Part shown: positions 56,401 to 63,148 of the stretch, in pieces
How the letters are laid out: each line of letters begins with the position of its first letter
How positions within the stretch are numbered: position 1 is the stretch's first letter
NCBI GenBank assembly: GCA_948146395.1
Contig: OX411547.1
Span: 32,592,614-32,656,613, forward strand
Origin: Fragum whitleyi
Taxonomy: Eukaryota; Mollusca; Bivalvia; Cardiida; Cardiidae
DNA: 64,000 bases
Direction: 5' to 3'
Position numbers and translations under genes: made by a program
Notes under the pieces: model-generated
What the model saw: only the letters and a program-made list of their open reading frames with translations
Told to the model about the DNA's origin: nothing
The model's database searches: none

Positions 56401-59400
56401 CACCTCTACACCTGCCTTCTGCATTACTCTCATCTACATCAATTGAGCTGCCATTATAGCATAGTCAGTAGCGCATCAGACTATCAATCTAGAGGTCCTG
56501 GGTTTGATTCCCGATGGCGTTACTCATTCTTTCCAACTTTTTGTCTCTCACCAATGGGTTGACAATGGTAGACCTATTTGAGATAGCAGCTGGAGGCTAG
56601 GAAAGGATGTGATGGTTGTACTGGTGAGAGAAATACCAGGAATCCATTGTTAGGTGCTCCAGCCCCCACAATATAACTGAAAAAATGTTGAAAGCGTAAC
56701 TCCATTCACTCAATCAATCATCTACATCAACCCATCTATCCACTCCTCTTGCACTACTCTCATATGTACCGACACCTCTACCTCCACCTCGTTCATTACT
56801 CTTTCTACCTCCGCCTCTTGCACTACTCTCATCCGTACAAACAGCTCTATCATCGCCACCTTCATTACCCTATTCTTCAACATCCTGACTACCCCCTCCT
56901 CTTCTACATTACTCTCATCTTTAACATCCTGTCTACCTCCACCTCTTGCACTACTTGTATTCTCATCTGTACCAATGACTCTACCTTTGCTTCCTTTAAT
57001 ACTCTTGCCTTCATCAACCCTTCTTTTATCATTCCCATGTCAAAGCTATTAATTGATCCATGATATTCTCATACATATATAAACTCTTTTCTAGTTTTAT
57101 TTTTTGTCTTATGTAATAGATTCCTTAGTTTTATTAACAGCAAATCATCTTCATTATCTTCATCTCTGTCATAATTATAATCAGGATCTTTTGTAATGTC
57201 ATCATAGTCAGATAGACTGCTTTCATGACCACTAGAGATATCTGTGTTAATGTTCTTTTCCAAAGACTCATTTGTTAAAGTATCTATGTCAATTGAATCA
57301 AGGTAGCAAGCACTGTCACTTAAGTTGTTAAGGGCACTGTCAAGAATACTTTCTACAATTTCAATGTCATTGTCAGTATTGTGATCTGAATCAGAATCAT
57401 ACTAGAGCAAGAACGAACACTGCTATTTGTGCCACTGTTTTATTGTGAGCCCATACAACCTCTGACACTCATATTGATGTACTAAAGCCTGAAAAACTGC
57501 TGTCTGACTTAGCATCATTCTTCATACAAGACTCGTCATCCATAAGGAACTCATTAATTTCAAATAGAACACCGTCAGTCAAATTGAGAGATAGTGCCAA
57601 CTTTTGAATAAATTCACACAGTGATTTTTATCGTAGTGGGAAGTCATCATAGCCTTTCAATCTGCAATACACATACCATGTGCTCATCACAGTTATGAGA
57701 ATCAAAGAAGTAGAACACATTTTGAGATTTTATAATTGCACTTGTGTAGCATGGGTTTGCACAACCCATGGTAAATATGCTGCCAACAGTTTCCTGATCT
57801 GTTGAGAATACTGTATCAACCACTTCTCCGAAAGATGAAGCCAATTCAGTATTTTTGAAGAAAACTCCATGTAGAGAATGGGAAAAAAGAGCAAATTCAT
57901 AAGGAATGTCTTCTGGTGTCAGGTAATTTATAGAATCATTCACACTAACAACTCTTTTATACAGGTGGTCACCTTCTATTAGAATAATGTAGCGTGTCGG
58001 ACTGTCAAACTAGAGGTCACGGGTCGATCCCCGACGGCGGCACTCATTCTTTCCGACTATTTGTCTCTCACCAATGGGTCGATAATCGTAGATCTATGTG
58101 AGATAGTAGCTGGAGGCTAGGAAAGGATGTAATGGTAGTACCGGCGTGAGAAATACCAGGAATCCATTGTTAGGTGCTCCAGCCGCCGCGATATAACTGA
58201 AATAATGTTGAAAGCGGCGTAAAACCCCATTCAATCAATCAATCTATTAGAATAATGTCAAGTGTTTCAGTGACCCATGTACATTAAGGCTTAACACAAA
58301 GGCTTAACACAGCTGCAAAGACTGCATTTGCCAGACACTGCTTGCCTGTACCCCAGAACTTCATGTAGCCCTGATGATGGGTAGCTTGAAGAAATCTCAT
58401 ACTCTGTGTTAACCCCTTTAAACTAAAAATTAAATTTTGTTTATAAAAGTGAATTATTTATATATTCAATTTCATTTAGAGTTCTATAATATTGTATAGA
58501 AGGTTTATTAATTCACCCATACATACAAGTAATTATTTTCGTTTTTTGGTAAATTATCTTTTCCTATACTGTTTTCCTCAATTATAAAATTTTTACACAA
58601 TTAATTTAGTGGAGAAAAATGATTTGCACAAATAAATTGTGAGATATATAATATGTATATACATGTATAATGAAGGTTGCTTAGAGCCTGGATAAGATTC
58701 TAACATGAGTAAGAATATTTTAATTTTATTAAAAACTTATCTTTAAAGAACAATATATGGAAATAAAACTTGTTGTTGTTCTGATCACTAAGTAGTGGCA
58801 AATGATGTCATCAAGTTATGATCTAATGATGTCATTATCAAGGGCCTAACTTATAGTTTGAAAGTAAACAAGCAAACAAGCTAAAAAATCAATAAAGAGA
58901 TACAGGTCATGAGTACACTTTATTATAGAATAGTATTGCAGAAGAAAATCCAATATCTTTCTCAATTTTTTTTCCGCAATACTATCCCAAGTCAACTTGG
59001 AATAGTATTGCAGAAAAATAAAATGACATTCTGAGATAGAATATTATAGAAAAAGAGAATAACTAGATAATCAGTTTGAATTTGAATCTGTAATTTTGCC
59101 AGAAAATGTATTGGTTAAAAACATTATTAAAAATGATAGAAACTGATTTTTGAAAAAAAGTGACTTAGAACAGTATTGCGCTCAACAGTCGATTTGGTAT
59201 TATGCTAGTTCTCATCAATACACATCTGCAGATACAATTTAAAGGGTTGCCATCAGTCATGAAAAGTCAGAAAAATTGGATATTTTTTCAAGGTCAGGGA
59301 ATTGTCAGGGAATTTTTAAATTTGGTCAGTGAAAAATGAAAATCCTAAAAAGTCTGTGAAAAGTTGGGGAAAAATTATTTCAAAGGTCGAAAGATGTTTG

Positions 59401-62400
59401 CATTGAAGGTTTTTAATGGCTATGGCATGGCATTCTTTAAGCCTTTGATATTTGACTATCACACTCACAATTTTAAGCATTAAATTCAAACAATAGTAAA
59501 CAAAGTATAAAAGGGATTTAAAGAAGCATTACCTTCTTAACTTGGTGTTTATAATTACCAGTTTTCATCTTAGAACTTCATTCAGGCTCAAGATTGAAAG
59601 GCTTTGCAACCCTTGCCTCCAGAGCTGACTTATCAATTAGATTTTATGTTGTATTGTAGGAATATAACACCAGAAAAGAGCATCCAATCCTCAAGAAAAA
59701 AATCAACCTGATTTAATATGAAATGCTGAATGTCTACTTATAATGTTCAGCTTGGTAGCTACTTTCTTACATTAAAAAAAGAATATTTAATGTCAATATT
59801 TACATATATGCTGCTGAGATGTTTAATCAGGGAATAGTGATACAAAATATAAGGGCTTTATTGTCTAATGTAAATATCTTGCATATTATAATGAAAGTTT
59901 ATCAGTTTTATTCTATCACATTTATTATAACTGTTTAGATATTTTGAATCAGCAGGTATGGATAAAAAAAGGATTTCTTCCTTACTTACCACTTGCTCCA
60001 CTGTAAAAAAATTCACATAAAAATGAGAAAAATGTTAGGTTTCTCCACTTTTGCTAGGTCAAGGGTCAAGACTTTTTTAGGGATCCTGTGAACCAAAAAA
60101 AGGAGTGACCTAAGGAGGTTGTTTAAGAATTATAGTATATGACGATTTTTGTCAATGAAAAACATGAATTGGTCAGGGAAAAGTCAGGGGATTTTGTTTC
60201 GCCAAAGTGCTGGCAACCCTGACAAAGGTCAAGGTCATATGACACATGTCAAGGTCAAAGTTTTGATAAATTCACAAACACATTGTTTTTACATGTTAAC
60301 AGATAAAGGTGGTAAAGACGGAAGAAATCGTGATGATGGTCCAGATCGAACAGAAGGTGACTGGAGACGCGCAGAAATACGCCCTGAACCAGGTGAGATA
60401 TCTTGCCTCGTAAAACAAGCTGGTAATGATATATGTCTTAGAATAGTTTAGTACAATAATTACACTTTACTTTAAAATTCGCTGGTATAAATCAGAAAAG
60501 ATAATCGGTTGATACAATTTCTTTCATGACATAAATGAAAAAGATTTAAAAAGACTGTTACTATTGGCCATCAGGAAGCAAAGAGAAATATTCTAAATAT
60601 ACCTTTTTAAGAAAGTTAGATTAATTCCCAATGTCTTGAGCTATCATCTTAACTCTTACTCTTACCACATTCTATTGGTCCCTTAAACCCTTGCCATGCT
60701 GAATTGAATTCAAATCAATGGATGCAATAGTTGTGAGTCGGATTTTCTCATGAAAATGAAATTGCCAAACTTTTCTGGTTTAAAAAGAAAGATCAGGTAG
60801 TTGAGACCTCAGATCAGACTTCACATATGTGCAGGCTGATCTTTGTCTATACCTCCTGCCAAAGCAGGAATATTTGTGGTTCAGCATGATAGGGGTTAAT
60901 GTTTTACAGCATCATGGCGCTGTCATAGCCCAGTTGGTAGCGTGTCGGACTGTCAATCTAGAGGTCCTGGGTTCGATCCCGACGGCAGCTCTCATTCTTT
61001 CAGACTATTTGTCTCTCACCAATGGGTTGATAATTGTAGACCTATGTGAGATAGCAGCTGGAGGCCAGGAAAGAATGAAATGGTTGTACTGGTGAGAGAA
61101 ATACCAGGAATCCATTGTTAGGTGCGTCAACCGCAGCGATATAACTGAAATAATGTTGAAAGCGGCGTTAAACTCACATCAATTTACAGCATCAGATGAT
61201 AGAGGTCCAAGTCGGTCATATGATGATAGGGGGCCCAGTAGAGGGTATGATGATAGACGAGGTGGCTATGATGATAGAGGTGGGCGGAGTTATGATGACA
61301 GAGGTGGACGGAGCTACGACGATCGAGGTGGGCGGAGCTATGATGATAGAGGTGGGAGGAGCAATTATAATCGCGGTTATGATGACAGAGGCGGTCGAAA
61401 TTACGACGATAGGGGAGGCCGAGGTTATGATGATAGAGGAGGAAGAGGCTACGACGACCGAGGTGGGAGGAGCTATGATGATAGGCGTGGCTATGATGAT
61501 CGAGGTGGGCGTGGTTATGATGATAGAGGAGGGTCTAGATATGATGATAGGCGAGGTGGTTATGGTAGAGACAGATATGATGATAGAGACGGTAAGATTT
61601 GTTTAGTTAAAAAAACTATAGAGTATACATATAAGTAAGAAAACACTTACCTTCTTTATACCTCTATTTTGCATCACAAGACTTTTATTTAACTTTGCAA
61701 GATTTTTCCCCTTTATGAGATTGATAAGATGCAATAAATAGAGGATATTGAATGAGTTATTGAATACCAAATTTATTAAACAAGTTATCTATAAACAAGT
61801 AAAAATGAGGCTTTGCCAAGTTTTTATCTCTTTTAGATAATAAGTTTAATTAATTTGGCATTTAATGAGCTCAAATTTGATATTCTGTTCATAATATGGC
61901 TTTTTGTTCGTGATAAAACAAGGAAATTATGATATTTTATCGATTCAAGTTATTCTGTGAAACATATAACCCTGTTTGCCAAATGACGTCGGCAAATCAA
62001 TTATGACGTCGTTTCACAATGAAAATATAACATTGATATCCGTTCTTAGCGCATTTGCATAGTTATTCCACTGTCATAACACCCATGTAATAATACATAT
62101 TCAACGGGCTTATTTCACTCTTGCGATGTAGGTAAAAATATAATTATGGATACAGCTTTAAGGATAAGGTCACATTTAGATAAGAGCCTTTACCTGAATG
62201 AGTTATATAAGATGAGGGAGATTTTAACGTCTTACAGTGATAGATAAGGGAAATTTTGTTTTGTCCTGTCTGTCTGTTTGTCTCCCAAAAACTTGGCATA
62301 TTGGCAATAACTATTCATTGGTAAAGGATGTAGTATTTTTATTATCCATGAGTATTGTTTGTGACAGGACCTTTCTGTTAGTACCTCTTTCAAGGTAATC

Positions 62401-63014
62401 TGTCAAAGTGAAAGTCATTTTCATGTTCAAATATGTGAATTATTTGAACTTTGACATAGGTGCTGAAAATTGGCAGTGGCAGGGGCATAAAACTATCCAA
62501 TTGAAAATAAATCAAAACTGGCTAGGTAAGAAATTCTCTATATCAAGAATTCTTGCAGGTGGCAGAAGAGGTTATGGATCCGGTTTCCGAGATCGAGGTT
62601 ATGATGATCGTGGACGAGGAGATAGAACCGACAGAGAGTGGGAACGAGGACCAGTATCGGACCGAGGTTATGAAAGACCAAGGTAAGGGTGTGTTTTATT
62701 TTGCTATACACACGCTGAATTTGGGATATTTTTATGAAGGCATGCTCTGATGGCACTGATTAGTTTGTCTGATCACAATTATCCAAGACTATACTTTAGC
62801 CGTTTAGGCATGATAATAGATGAAACAGTATTAACAGTTGTTAAAATGTAAAAGTGGAGTTAAATCCTATTCAAACAAACAAAGCAAAAGCTTTGTCGCC
62901 TTTCAATTTTTGCTGTTAAAGTGCGTTTCTTCAAGTGGAGATCCCATAGAAATTGTCATTAATGTCTACAAAAACTTTTTTTCAGGTCAGACAGACAAGA
63001 TAGCAGAGAACCAG
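34010..63014 (+). CDS. EIF4B: EIF4B (eukaryotic translation initiation factor 4B), 5' nine coding exons; continues off right edge
   Basis: Nine exons with GT/AG sites and consistent phases give 385 residues (human eIF4B has 611). Residues 1-20 are lysine-rich and followed by MALTDFL, matching human ISLTDFL. TKLPTAPKAAR matches SILPTAPRAAR. An RRM spans about 92-167 with RNP2 AFIGNLP and RNP1 RGFGYVQF. Then come an acidic/basic linker (GDWRRAEIRPEPG) and a repeat domain of YDDRGG units like the human DRYG domain, ending RRGYGSGFRDRGY (human RRAFGSGYRRD). Known role: stimulates the eIF4A helicase in mRNA recruitment to the 43S complex; RRM binds RNA and the DRYG region self-associates. The C-terminal RNA-binding region lies outside the window. 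About 28 kb of this 29-kb span is intron, mostly transposons. Confidence 0.95.
34645..36589. mobile_element. Non-autonomous DNA transposon A (CAGGGTT termini, 5-bp TSD AGTGT)
   Basis: Perfect 14-bp inverted repeats CAGGGTTCCCACGC / GCGTGGGAACCCTG, flanked by AGTGT on both sides. Both subtermini contain runs of GTCAGGGAAA words (34660-34800 and 36518-36560). The 1.6-kb interior has no transposase-like ORF and contains an old SINE copy near 35495-35695. Short CAGGG termini suggest hAT-type elements; a 5-bp duplication would fit the hAT5 group, which is an inference. Confidence 0.75.
36590..36805 (+). mobile_element. tRNA-derived SINE, second family, plus orientation
   Basis: GTCCGTCTAGAGGTAGAGCATC (box A), CCTGAAATTGATTCCCGGGAGC (box B), then CACTACTTCTGGTGAATTTTCCAG and AACTTGTTTCCCTATTGATG. 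It starts right at the end of transposon A. No intact tRNA fold. Confidence 0.6.
36806..37358. other. EIF4B intron 1 segment, nothing recognised
   Basis: AT-rich intronic sequence without ORFs, tandem repeats or hairpins that I could assign. Confidence 0.3.
37359..37607. mobile_element. piggyBac-like MITE, 249 bp, copy 2
   Basis: TTAA-CCCTTGTCATGCTGAA at the left and TTCAGCATGACAAGGG-TTAA at the right: perfect 16-bp inverted repeats. Internal hairpin AGATCAGACTGCACTTATGTGCAGGCAGATCT. The best-preserved copy in the window. Confidence 0.8.
37893..40945. mobile_element. Non-autonomous DNA transposon D (CAGGGTTCTCC termini, 5-bp TSD GGACC)
   Basis: Termini CAGGGTTCTCC and GGAGAACGCTG (one mismatch) are flanked by GGACC on both sides. 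The right subterminus has repeated GTATCGG words at 40830-40920. The 3-kb interior holds a SINE fragment at 40378-40530, a patch like CTCCATTAAAACGCTGTGG at 39080, and small unassigned ORFs but no recognisable transposase. Confidence 0.7.
40378..40530 (+). mobile_element. SINE fragment (box-A/B head, truncated 3')
   Basis: AGCGCAGTTGGTAGCGCGCC (box A) and GGATTCCGTG-like (decayed box B), followed by CACTCATTCTTTCTGACCCATGGGTTAATAATCGTAGACCTA, the same body as the SINE at 60915. Ends abruptly after TTAGGAAAGGATGTG. Confidence 0.65.
40965..41251 (+). mobile_element. tRNA-derived SINE, full length, EIF4B intron 1
   Basis: GCTGCCGTAATAGCGCAGTGGTAG (box A), GGTCCCGGGTTTGATTCCC (box B), ATTGGTTGATTACTGTAGATC, GGAATCCATTGTTAGGTGCTCC and the tail GTGTAAAACCCCATTCAAACAAACAAA. 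Starts just right of transposon D. Confidence 0.8.
41415..41564 (+). CDS. EIF4B: EIF4B exon 2
   Basis: 150 bases, residues 5-54, entering and leaving in phase 1. KKDKKKPKKTMALTDFLSDE, then GPGTSYVLANKSVDWAQEMEDLDN; human has STYVSKPVSWADETDDLEG. Acceptor TCTCATTTCAG, donor A|GTAAGT. Confidence 0.95.
42590..43210. repeat. Degenerate tandem units inside the 4.84-kb element
   Basis: Blocks such as GGCCCCCATCCCACTCTTTTC, CTGACCAAGTTTCATTAAGATTGG and GTGTTCACAAAGAAATTAC recur three to four times at about 110-130 bp. A run of 14 C at 42962 is included. Related to the array at 20880-21330. Confidence 0.5.
43848..44811 (+). mobile_element. Pearl/HINE-like element, AGCTCGG family, long form
   Basis: Opens TTTTTAGCTCGGCTGTTTTC with hairpin CTCGG...CCGAG, then (GTC)n with a GTCGTCGTCGTT motif. 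About four ~165-bp units (ACTTTTGAATGG, GTGATAGGG, TGATTGCCTGGGACAAG, CTTTCTGTTGGT, CAAGGTCA) follow, and the tail is GCGTAGGTACCCGTAGGCGG then TGCTCTTGTTG. Confidence 0.75.
45240..45996 (-). mobile_element. Pearl/HINE-like element, minus orientation
   Basis: Units of ~130-150 bp (AAGGGTCATCCAAGGATCATTC, GTGAAATTTGGTTGAT, CTATATAACATA(A/T)AGAGAAATGA) end in a GGACGGACGG microsatellite at 45895-45935 and the hairpin CCCCAGTGGCCTTCAGCCAGTGG next to AGCTAAAT. Confidence 0.65.
46079..46412 (+). mobile_element. Pearl/HINE-like element, AGCTCGG family, short form
   Basis: Identical first 45 bases to the element at 43848, a longer (GTC)n tract (46126-46193), then a single core unit (TTCTACTGAAGGCATTCAC, AACTTGGCACACATG) and the same tail GCGTAGGCACCCGTAGGCGG. 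The pair shows core-repeat copy number changing between fixed ends. Confidence 0.75.
47409..47604 (-). mobile_element. piggyBac-like MITE family, diverged copy in minus orientation
   Basis: TTAACCACTGTCATGCTGAACCCGGAATATTCCTGC at the left and AAGCATGACAAGGGTT at the right; the internal hairpin has been lost. Confidence 0.6.
48014..48198 (+). CDS. EIF4B: EIF4B exon 3 (start of RRM)
   Basis: Residues 55-116. PEPAYSLSNVDRTKLPTAPK corresponds to the human PIDRSILPTAP segment. PPFTAFIGNLPYEVSEEKIK holds RNP2 (AFIGNLP; human AFLGNLPYDVTEESIK). Enters phase 1, leaves phase 0, donor CCA|GTAAGT. Confidence 0.96.
48595..49456. mobile_element. Non-autonomous DNA transposon B (CAGGGTTTTC termini, 5-bp TSD AATTA)
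   Basis: Perfect 10-bp inverted repeats CAGGGTTTTC / GAAAACCCTG with AATTA on both sides. Both subtermini carry repeated AAGAGTCAAAAT and GCGTCAAA words. 862 bp, no transposase ORF. Confidence 0.75.
49575..49682 (+). CDS. EIF4B: EIF4B exon 4 (RRM core, RNP1)
   Basis: 36 codons, phase 0. VVNIRLPEENGRFRGFGYVQ, with RNP1 RGFGYVQF at residues 130-137 (human KGFGYAEF), then DTRQALIDALTKNEE. Aromatic RNA-contact positions are kept. Donor GAG|GTATAA. Confidence 0.96.
49988..50427 (+). mobile_element. Pearl/HINE-like element, GCCCCGCATCGAT family
   Basis: ATGCCCCGCATCGATAGATC...GGGGGCAT hairpin, (GTCTGTCC)n at 50036-50062, two ~115-125-bp core units (AACCTTGCCAATATCTTCAA, TTGGCATGATGATAGATC, GTCAAGGTCA) and the tail GCCGTTACGGGGGCATTTGTG ... 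CACAAACACATCTTGT. Confidence 0.75.
50709..50763 (+). CDS. EIF4B: EIF4B exon 5 (end of RRM)
   Basis: TLAGRKVRVDLAGQSQHG, aligning with human SLGNRRIRVDVADQAQ, the last RRM strand. Enters phase 0, leaves phase 1. Acceptor GATTTACAG, donor GGAG|GTTTGT. Confidence 0.95.
50810..51053 (+). mobile_element. Pearl/HINE-like element, GCCCCGCATCGAT family, short decayed copy
   Basis: ATGCCCCACACCGATATATCAGGGGGATATTGTTTTACTGGTGTC start and GCGGGAGCATTAGTTTTCC..ACAAACACATCTTGTC end match the element at 49988. The microsatellite is almost gone and one core unit remains. Confidence 0.6.
51123..51240. repeat. piggyBac-like MITE fragment
   Basis: CCCTTGTCATGGTGAACTCTGAATATTTCTGCTC then AAGATTAGCCTGCATGTATGTGCAGACTGAGCTT, the terminus and internal hairpin of the 249-bp family. 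Confidence 0.45.
51330..51670 (+). repeat. Repeat with GCAATACTATTCTAAGT motifs, copy 1
   Basis: Starts CGACTGCTGAGCGCAATACTATTCTAAGTCA and carries further inverted versions (AACTTAGAATAGTATTGCAGG, GCAATATTATTCCAAGTTG). The same family in opposite orientation lies at 58920-59200. Confidence 0.55.
51671..53053. other. EIF4B intron 5 segment, nothing recognised
   Basis: AT-rich, no tandem repeats, hairpins or ORFs of note. The 60-72-residue ORFs show no domain. Confidence 0.3.
53054..55535 (+). mobile_element. Large pearl/HINE-like element with ~16 copies of a 145-bp unit
   Basis: Opens TTTTTAGCTCACCTGAGCAC with hairpin GAGCACGAAGTGCTC, then (CCGTCGT)n at 53107-53150. The core units (CTTGTATGCACTCTAGAGGCC, AACCTGAAATTTGGTCAGAATGA, TTGGGTCAAGTGGGGTCAAA, AACTAGGTCACAGGGTCAAA) have an exact 145-bp period. 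The tail is GGTGAGCGATTAAGGGCCACTATGGCCCTCTTGTT. Two unit subtypes (CTCTAGAGG versus CAAGAGAGG) alternate in places, suggesting higher-order duplication. The repeated 71-residue ORFs arise from the period and are not genes. Confidence 0.85.
55850..57010 (-). pseudogene. Minisatellite that codes a ~22-residue repeat on the minus strand
   Basis: A C/T-rich array on the plus strand reads, on the minus strand, as repeats with the pattern GRRVDVEKSN-x5-GRG(V/M)(G/S)(T/I)DESSARG. Units of about 66 bp keep the frame for up to five repeats; a few one-base shifts break it. Downstream it runs into non-repeat open frame (NDSINGLNACYEENN, then an Arg/Glu-rich stretch). A SINE at 56443-56718 interrupts it. 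It probably belongs to the same decayed gene as the region at 57069-58415. Confidence 0.5.
56443..56718 (+). mobile_element. tRNA-derived SINE inserted in the coding minisatellite
   Basis: GAGCTGCCATTATAGCATAGTC (box A), GGTCCTGGGTTTGATTCCCG (box B), the family body, and a TCACTCAATCAATCA tail. It is flanked by CATCTACATCAA at 56431-56442 and 56719-56730. That word is also part of the host repeat, so the duplication is likely but not certain. Confidence 0.8.
57069..58415 (-). pseudogene. Decayed gene with cysteine-peptidase-like motifs and an acidic region
   Basis: On the minus strand, fragments in order are: HHQGYMKF then GTGKQCLANAVFA (58335-58346 holds GKQC); after a frameshift, TETLDIILIEGDHLYKR; SVNDSINYLTPEDIPYEF; TMGCANPCYTSAIIKSQN; FYFFDSHNCDEH; a shift near 57650; KLALSLNLTDGVLFEINEF; then an acidic Ser/Asp-rich stretch (57403-57069). 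GxQCxxNA plus a later DSH resembles the Cys/His pair of OTU- or deneddylase-like domains in uncharacterised animal proteins linked to mobile elements. This is from memory and moderate at best. It is clearly broken by frameshifts, by a 13-base local duplication at 58286-58310 and by a SINE. It lies inside EIF4B intron 5, antisense to it. Confidence 0.55.
57991..58242 (+). mobile_element. 5'-truncated SINE with perfect 16-bp target duplication
   Basis: Begins inside the tRNA head at AGCGTGTCGGACTGTC, has box B GGTCGATCCCCGACGG and ends (TCAA)n. TCTATTAGAATAATGT flanks it at 57975-57990 and 58243-58258. The open frame of the decayed gene is continuous on the two sides once one duplicate is discounted, so the SINE entered an already existing coding-like sequence. 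Confidence 0.85.
58430..58919. other. EIF4B intron 5 segment, nothing recognised
   Basis: AT-rich sequence without assignable repeats or coding signal. Confidence 0.3.
58920..59200 (-). repeat. Repeat with AGTATTGC motifs, copy 2 (inverted relative to 51330)
   Basis: TAGAATAGTATTGCAGAAGAAA, GCAATACTATCCCAAGTCAACTTGGAATAGTATTGC and finally TTAGAACAGTATTGCGCTCAACAGTCG, which mirrors the start of the copy at 51330. Confidence 0.55.
59242..60221. mobile_element. Non-autonomous DNA transposon C (AGGGTTGCCATCA termini)
   Basis: AGGGTTGCCATCA at the left and TGCTGGCAACCCTG at the right are near-perfect inverted repeats. GTCAGGGAATTGTCAGGGAA and GGTCAGGGAAAAGTCAGGGG lie just inside both ends, the same subterminal words as element A. 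Target duplication is not preserved. Confidence 0.6.
60303..60392 (+). CDS. EIF4B: EIF4B exon 6
   Basis: Residues 171-200, phase 1 at both ends. GGKDGRNRDDGPDRTEGDWR then RAEIRPEPG; human has DRNRDSDKTDTDWRARP. Acceptor CATGTTAACAG, donor CCAG|GTGAGA. A fragment of a pearl-like core repeat (GTCAAGGTCATATGACA) lies just upstream. Confidence 0.93.
60683..60899. mobile_element. piggyBac-like MITE, copy in EIF4B intron 6
   Basis: TTAAACCCTTGCCATGCTGAA at the left, TTCAGCATGATAGGGGTTAA at the right, internal hairpin GATCAGACTTCACATATGTGCAGGCTGATC. It ends four bases before the SINE-duplicated splice site. Confidence 0.7.
60903..60914 (+). repeat. Left target duplication of SINE: copied 3' splice site of exon 7
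   Basis: TTTACAGCATCA, identical to 61183-61194. It contains the acceptor CAG and the first five bases of EIF4B exon 7, so this copy is a ghost or alternative acceptor at 60908-60909. Confidence 0.9.
60915..61182 (+). mobile_element. tRNA-derived SINE at the EIF4B exon 7 splice site
   Basis: GCTGTCATAGCCCAGTTGGTAGC (box A), GGTCCTGGGTTCGATCCC (box B), ACCAATGGGTTGATAATTGTAG, GGAATCCATTGTTAGGTGCG, GTTGAAAGCGGCGTTAAACTCACATCAA. Full length, flanked by the 12-bp duplication. The perfect duplicates and intact boxes suggest a young insertion. Confidence 0.9.
61190..61591 (+). CDS. EIF4B: EIF4B exon 7 (YDDRGG repeat domain)
   Basis: 402 bases, residues 201-334, phase 1 at both ends. About fifteen degenerate units of YDDRGGR(S/G/N), one interrupted by SNYNRG, corresponding to the human DRYG domain (Asp, Arg, Tyr, Gly rich), which drives self-association and eIF3 contact. 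Very low complexity. The acceptor TTTACAG at 61183-61189 is the right half of a SINE target duplication. Its upstream sequence is SINE tail, with only a poor pyrimidine tract. Donor GACG|GTAAGA. Confidence 0.93.
61745..62135 (-). repeat. MITE with central hairpin (CCTACGTCGCAGGAGTGAAATAA family), copy 2
   Basis: Left part ATACCAAATTTATTAAACAAGTTATCT...AGATAATAAGTTTAATTAATTTGG is the hairpin. The right end TTATTTCACTCTTGCGATGTAGG is the reverse complement of the start of copy 1 at 18881. Confidence 0.6.
62260..62500 (+). repeat. Pearl-like core unit fragment
   Basis: GTCTGTCTGTTTGTC, then ACTTGGCATATTGGCAATAA, TGTGACAGGACCTTTCTGTT, and a GGCAGGGGCATAAAA end like that of the element at 7869. 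Confidence 0.5.
62559..62682 (+). CDS. EIF4B: EIF4B exon 8
   Basis: Residues 335-375: RRGYGSGFRDRGYDDRGRGD then DREWERGPVSDRGYERPR; human SGRRAFGSGYRRDDDYRG. Enters phase 1, leaves phase 2. Acceptor AATTCTTGCAG, donor AG|GTAAGG. Confidence 0.93.
62986..63014 (+). CDS. EIF4B: EIF4B exon 9 (29-base exon)
   Basis: Completes an Arg codon and encodes SDRQDSREP, phase 2 to phase 1. Acceptor CTTTTTTTCAG is strong, donor CCAG|GTAAAT. The next exon lies outside the window. A SINE tail fragment (GTAAAAGTGGAGTTAAATCC) lies in the intron before it. Confidence 0.82.
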
Positions 63015-63148
63015 GTAAATGTCAGAGCCCCATGCAGACGGGGGTGATTTTGGTTTAAGAAAGAAAATATTCCATTATCCTTCAATTTAAACATGTTAGG
63101 GTAACTCTTTTGAATGGTCTCCCAAGACGATTCTATCAAGTACCTACA

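Noticed and set aside
56440..61000. tRNA genes at SINE heads (40970, 56445, 60918)
   Set aside because: Box A and box B are present but acceptor and anticodon stems do not close, and each is followed by the common SINE body and tail.
61196..61606. Second long ORF (Met/Glu/Val-rich) overlapping EIF4B exon 7
   Set aside because: It is the +1 frame of the YDDRGG codon repeats and has no independent support.
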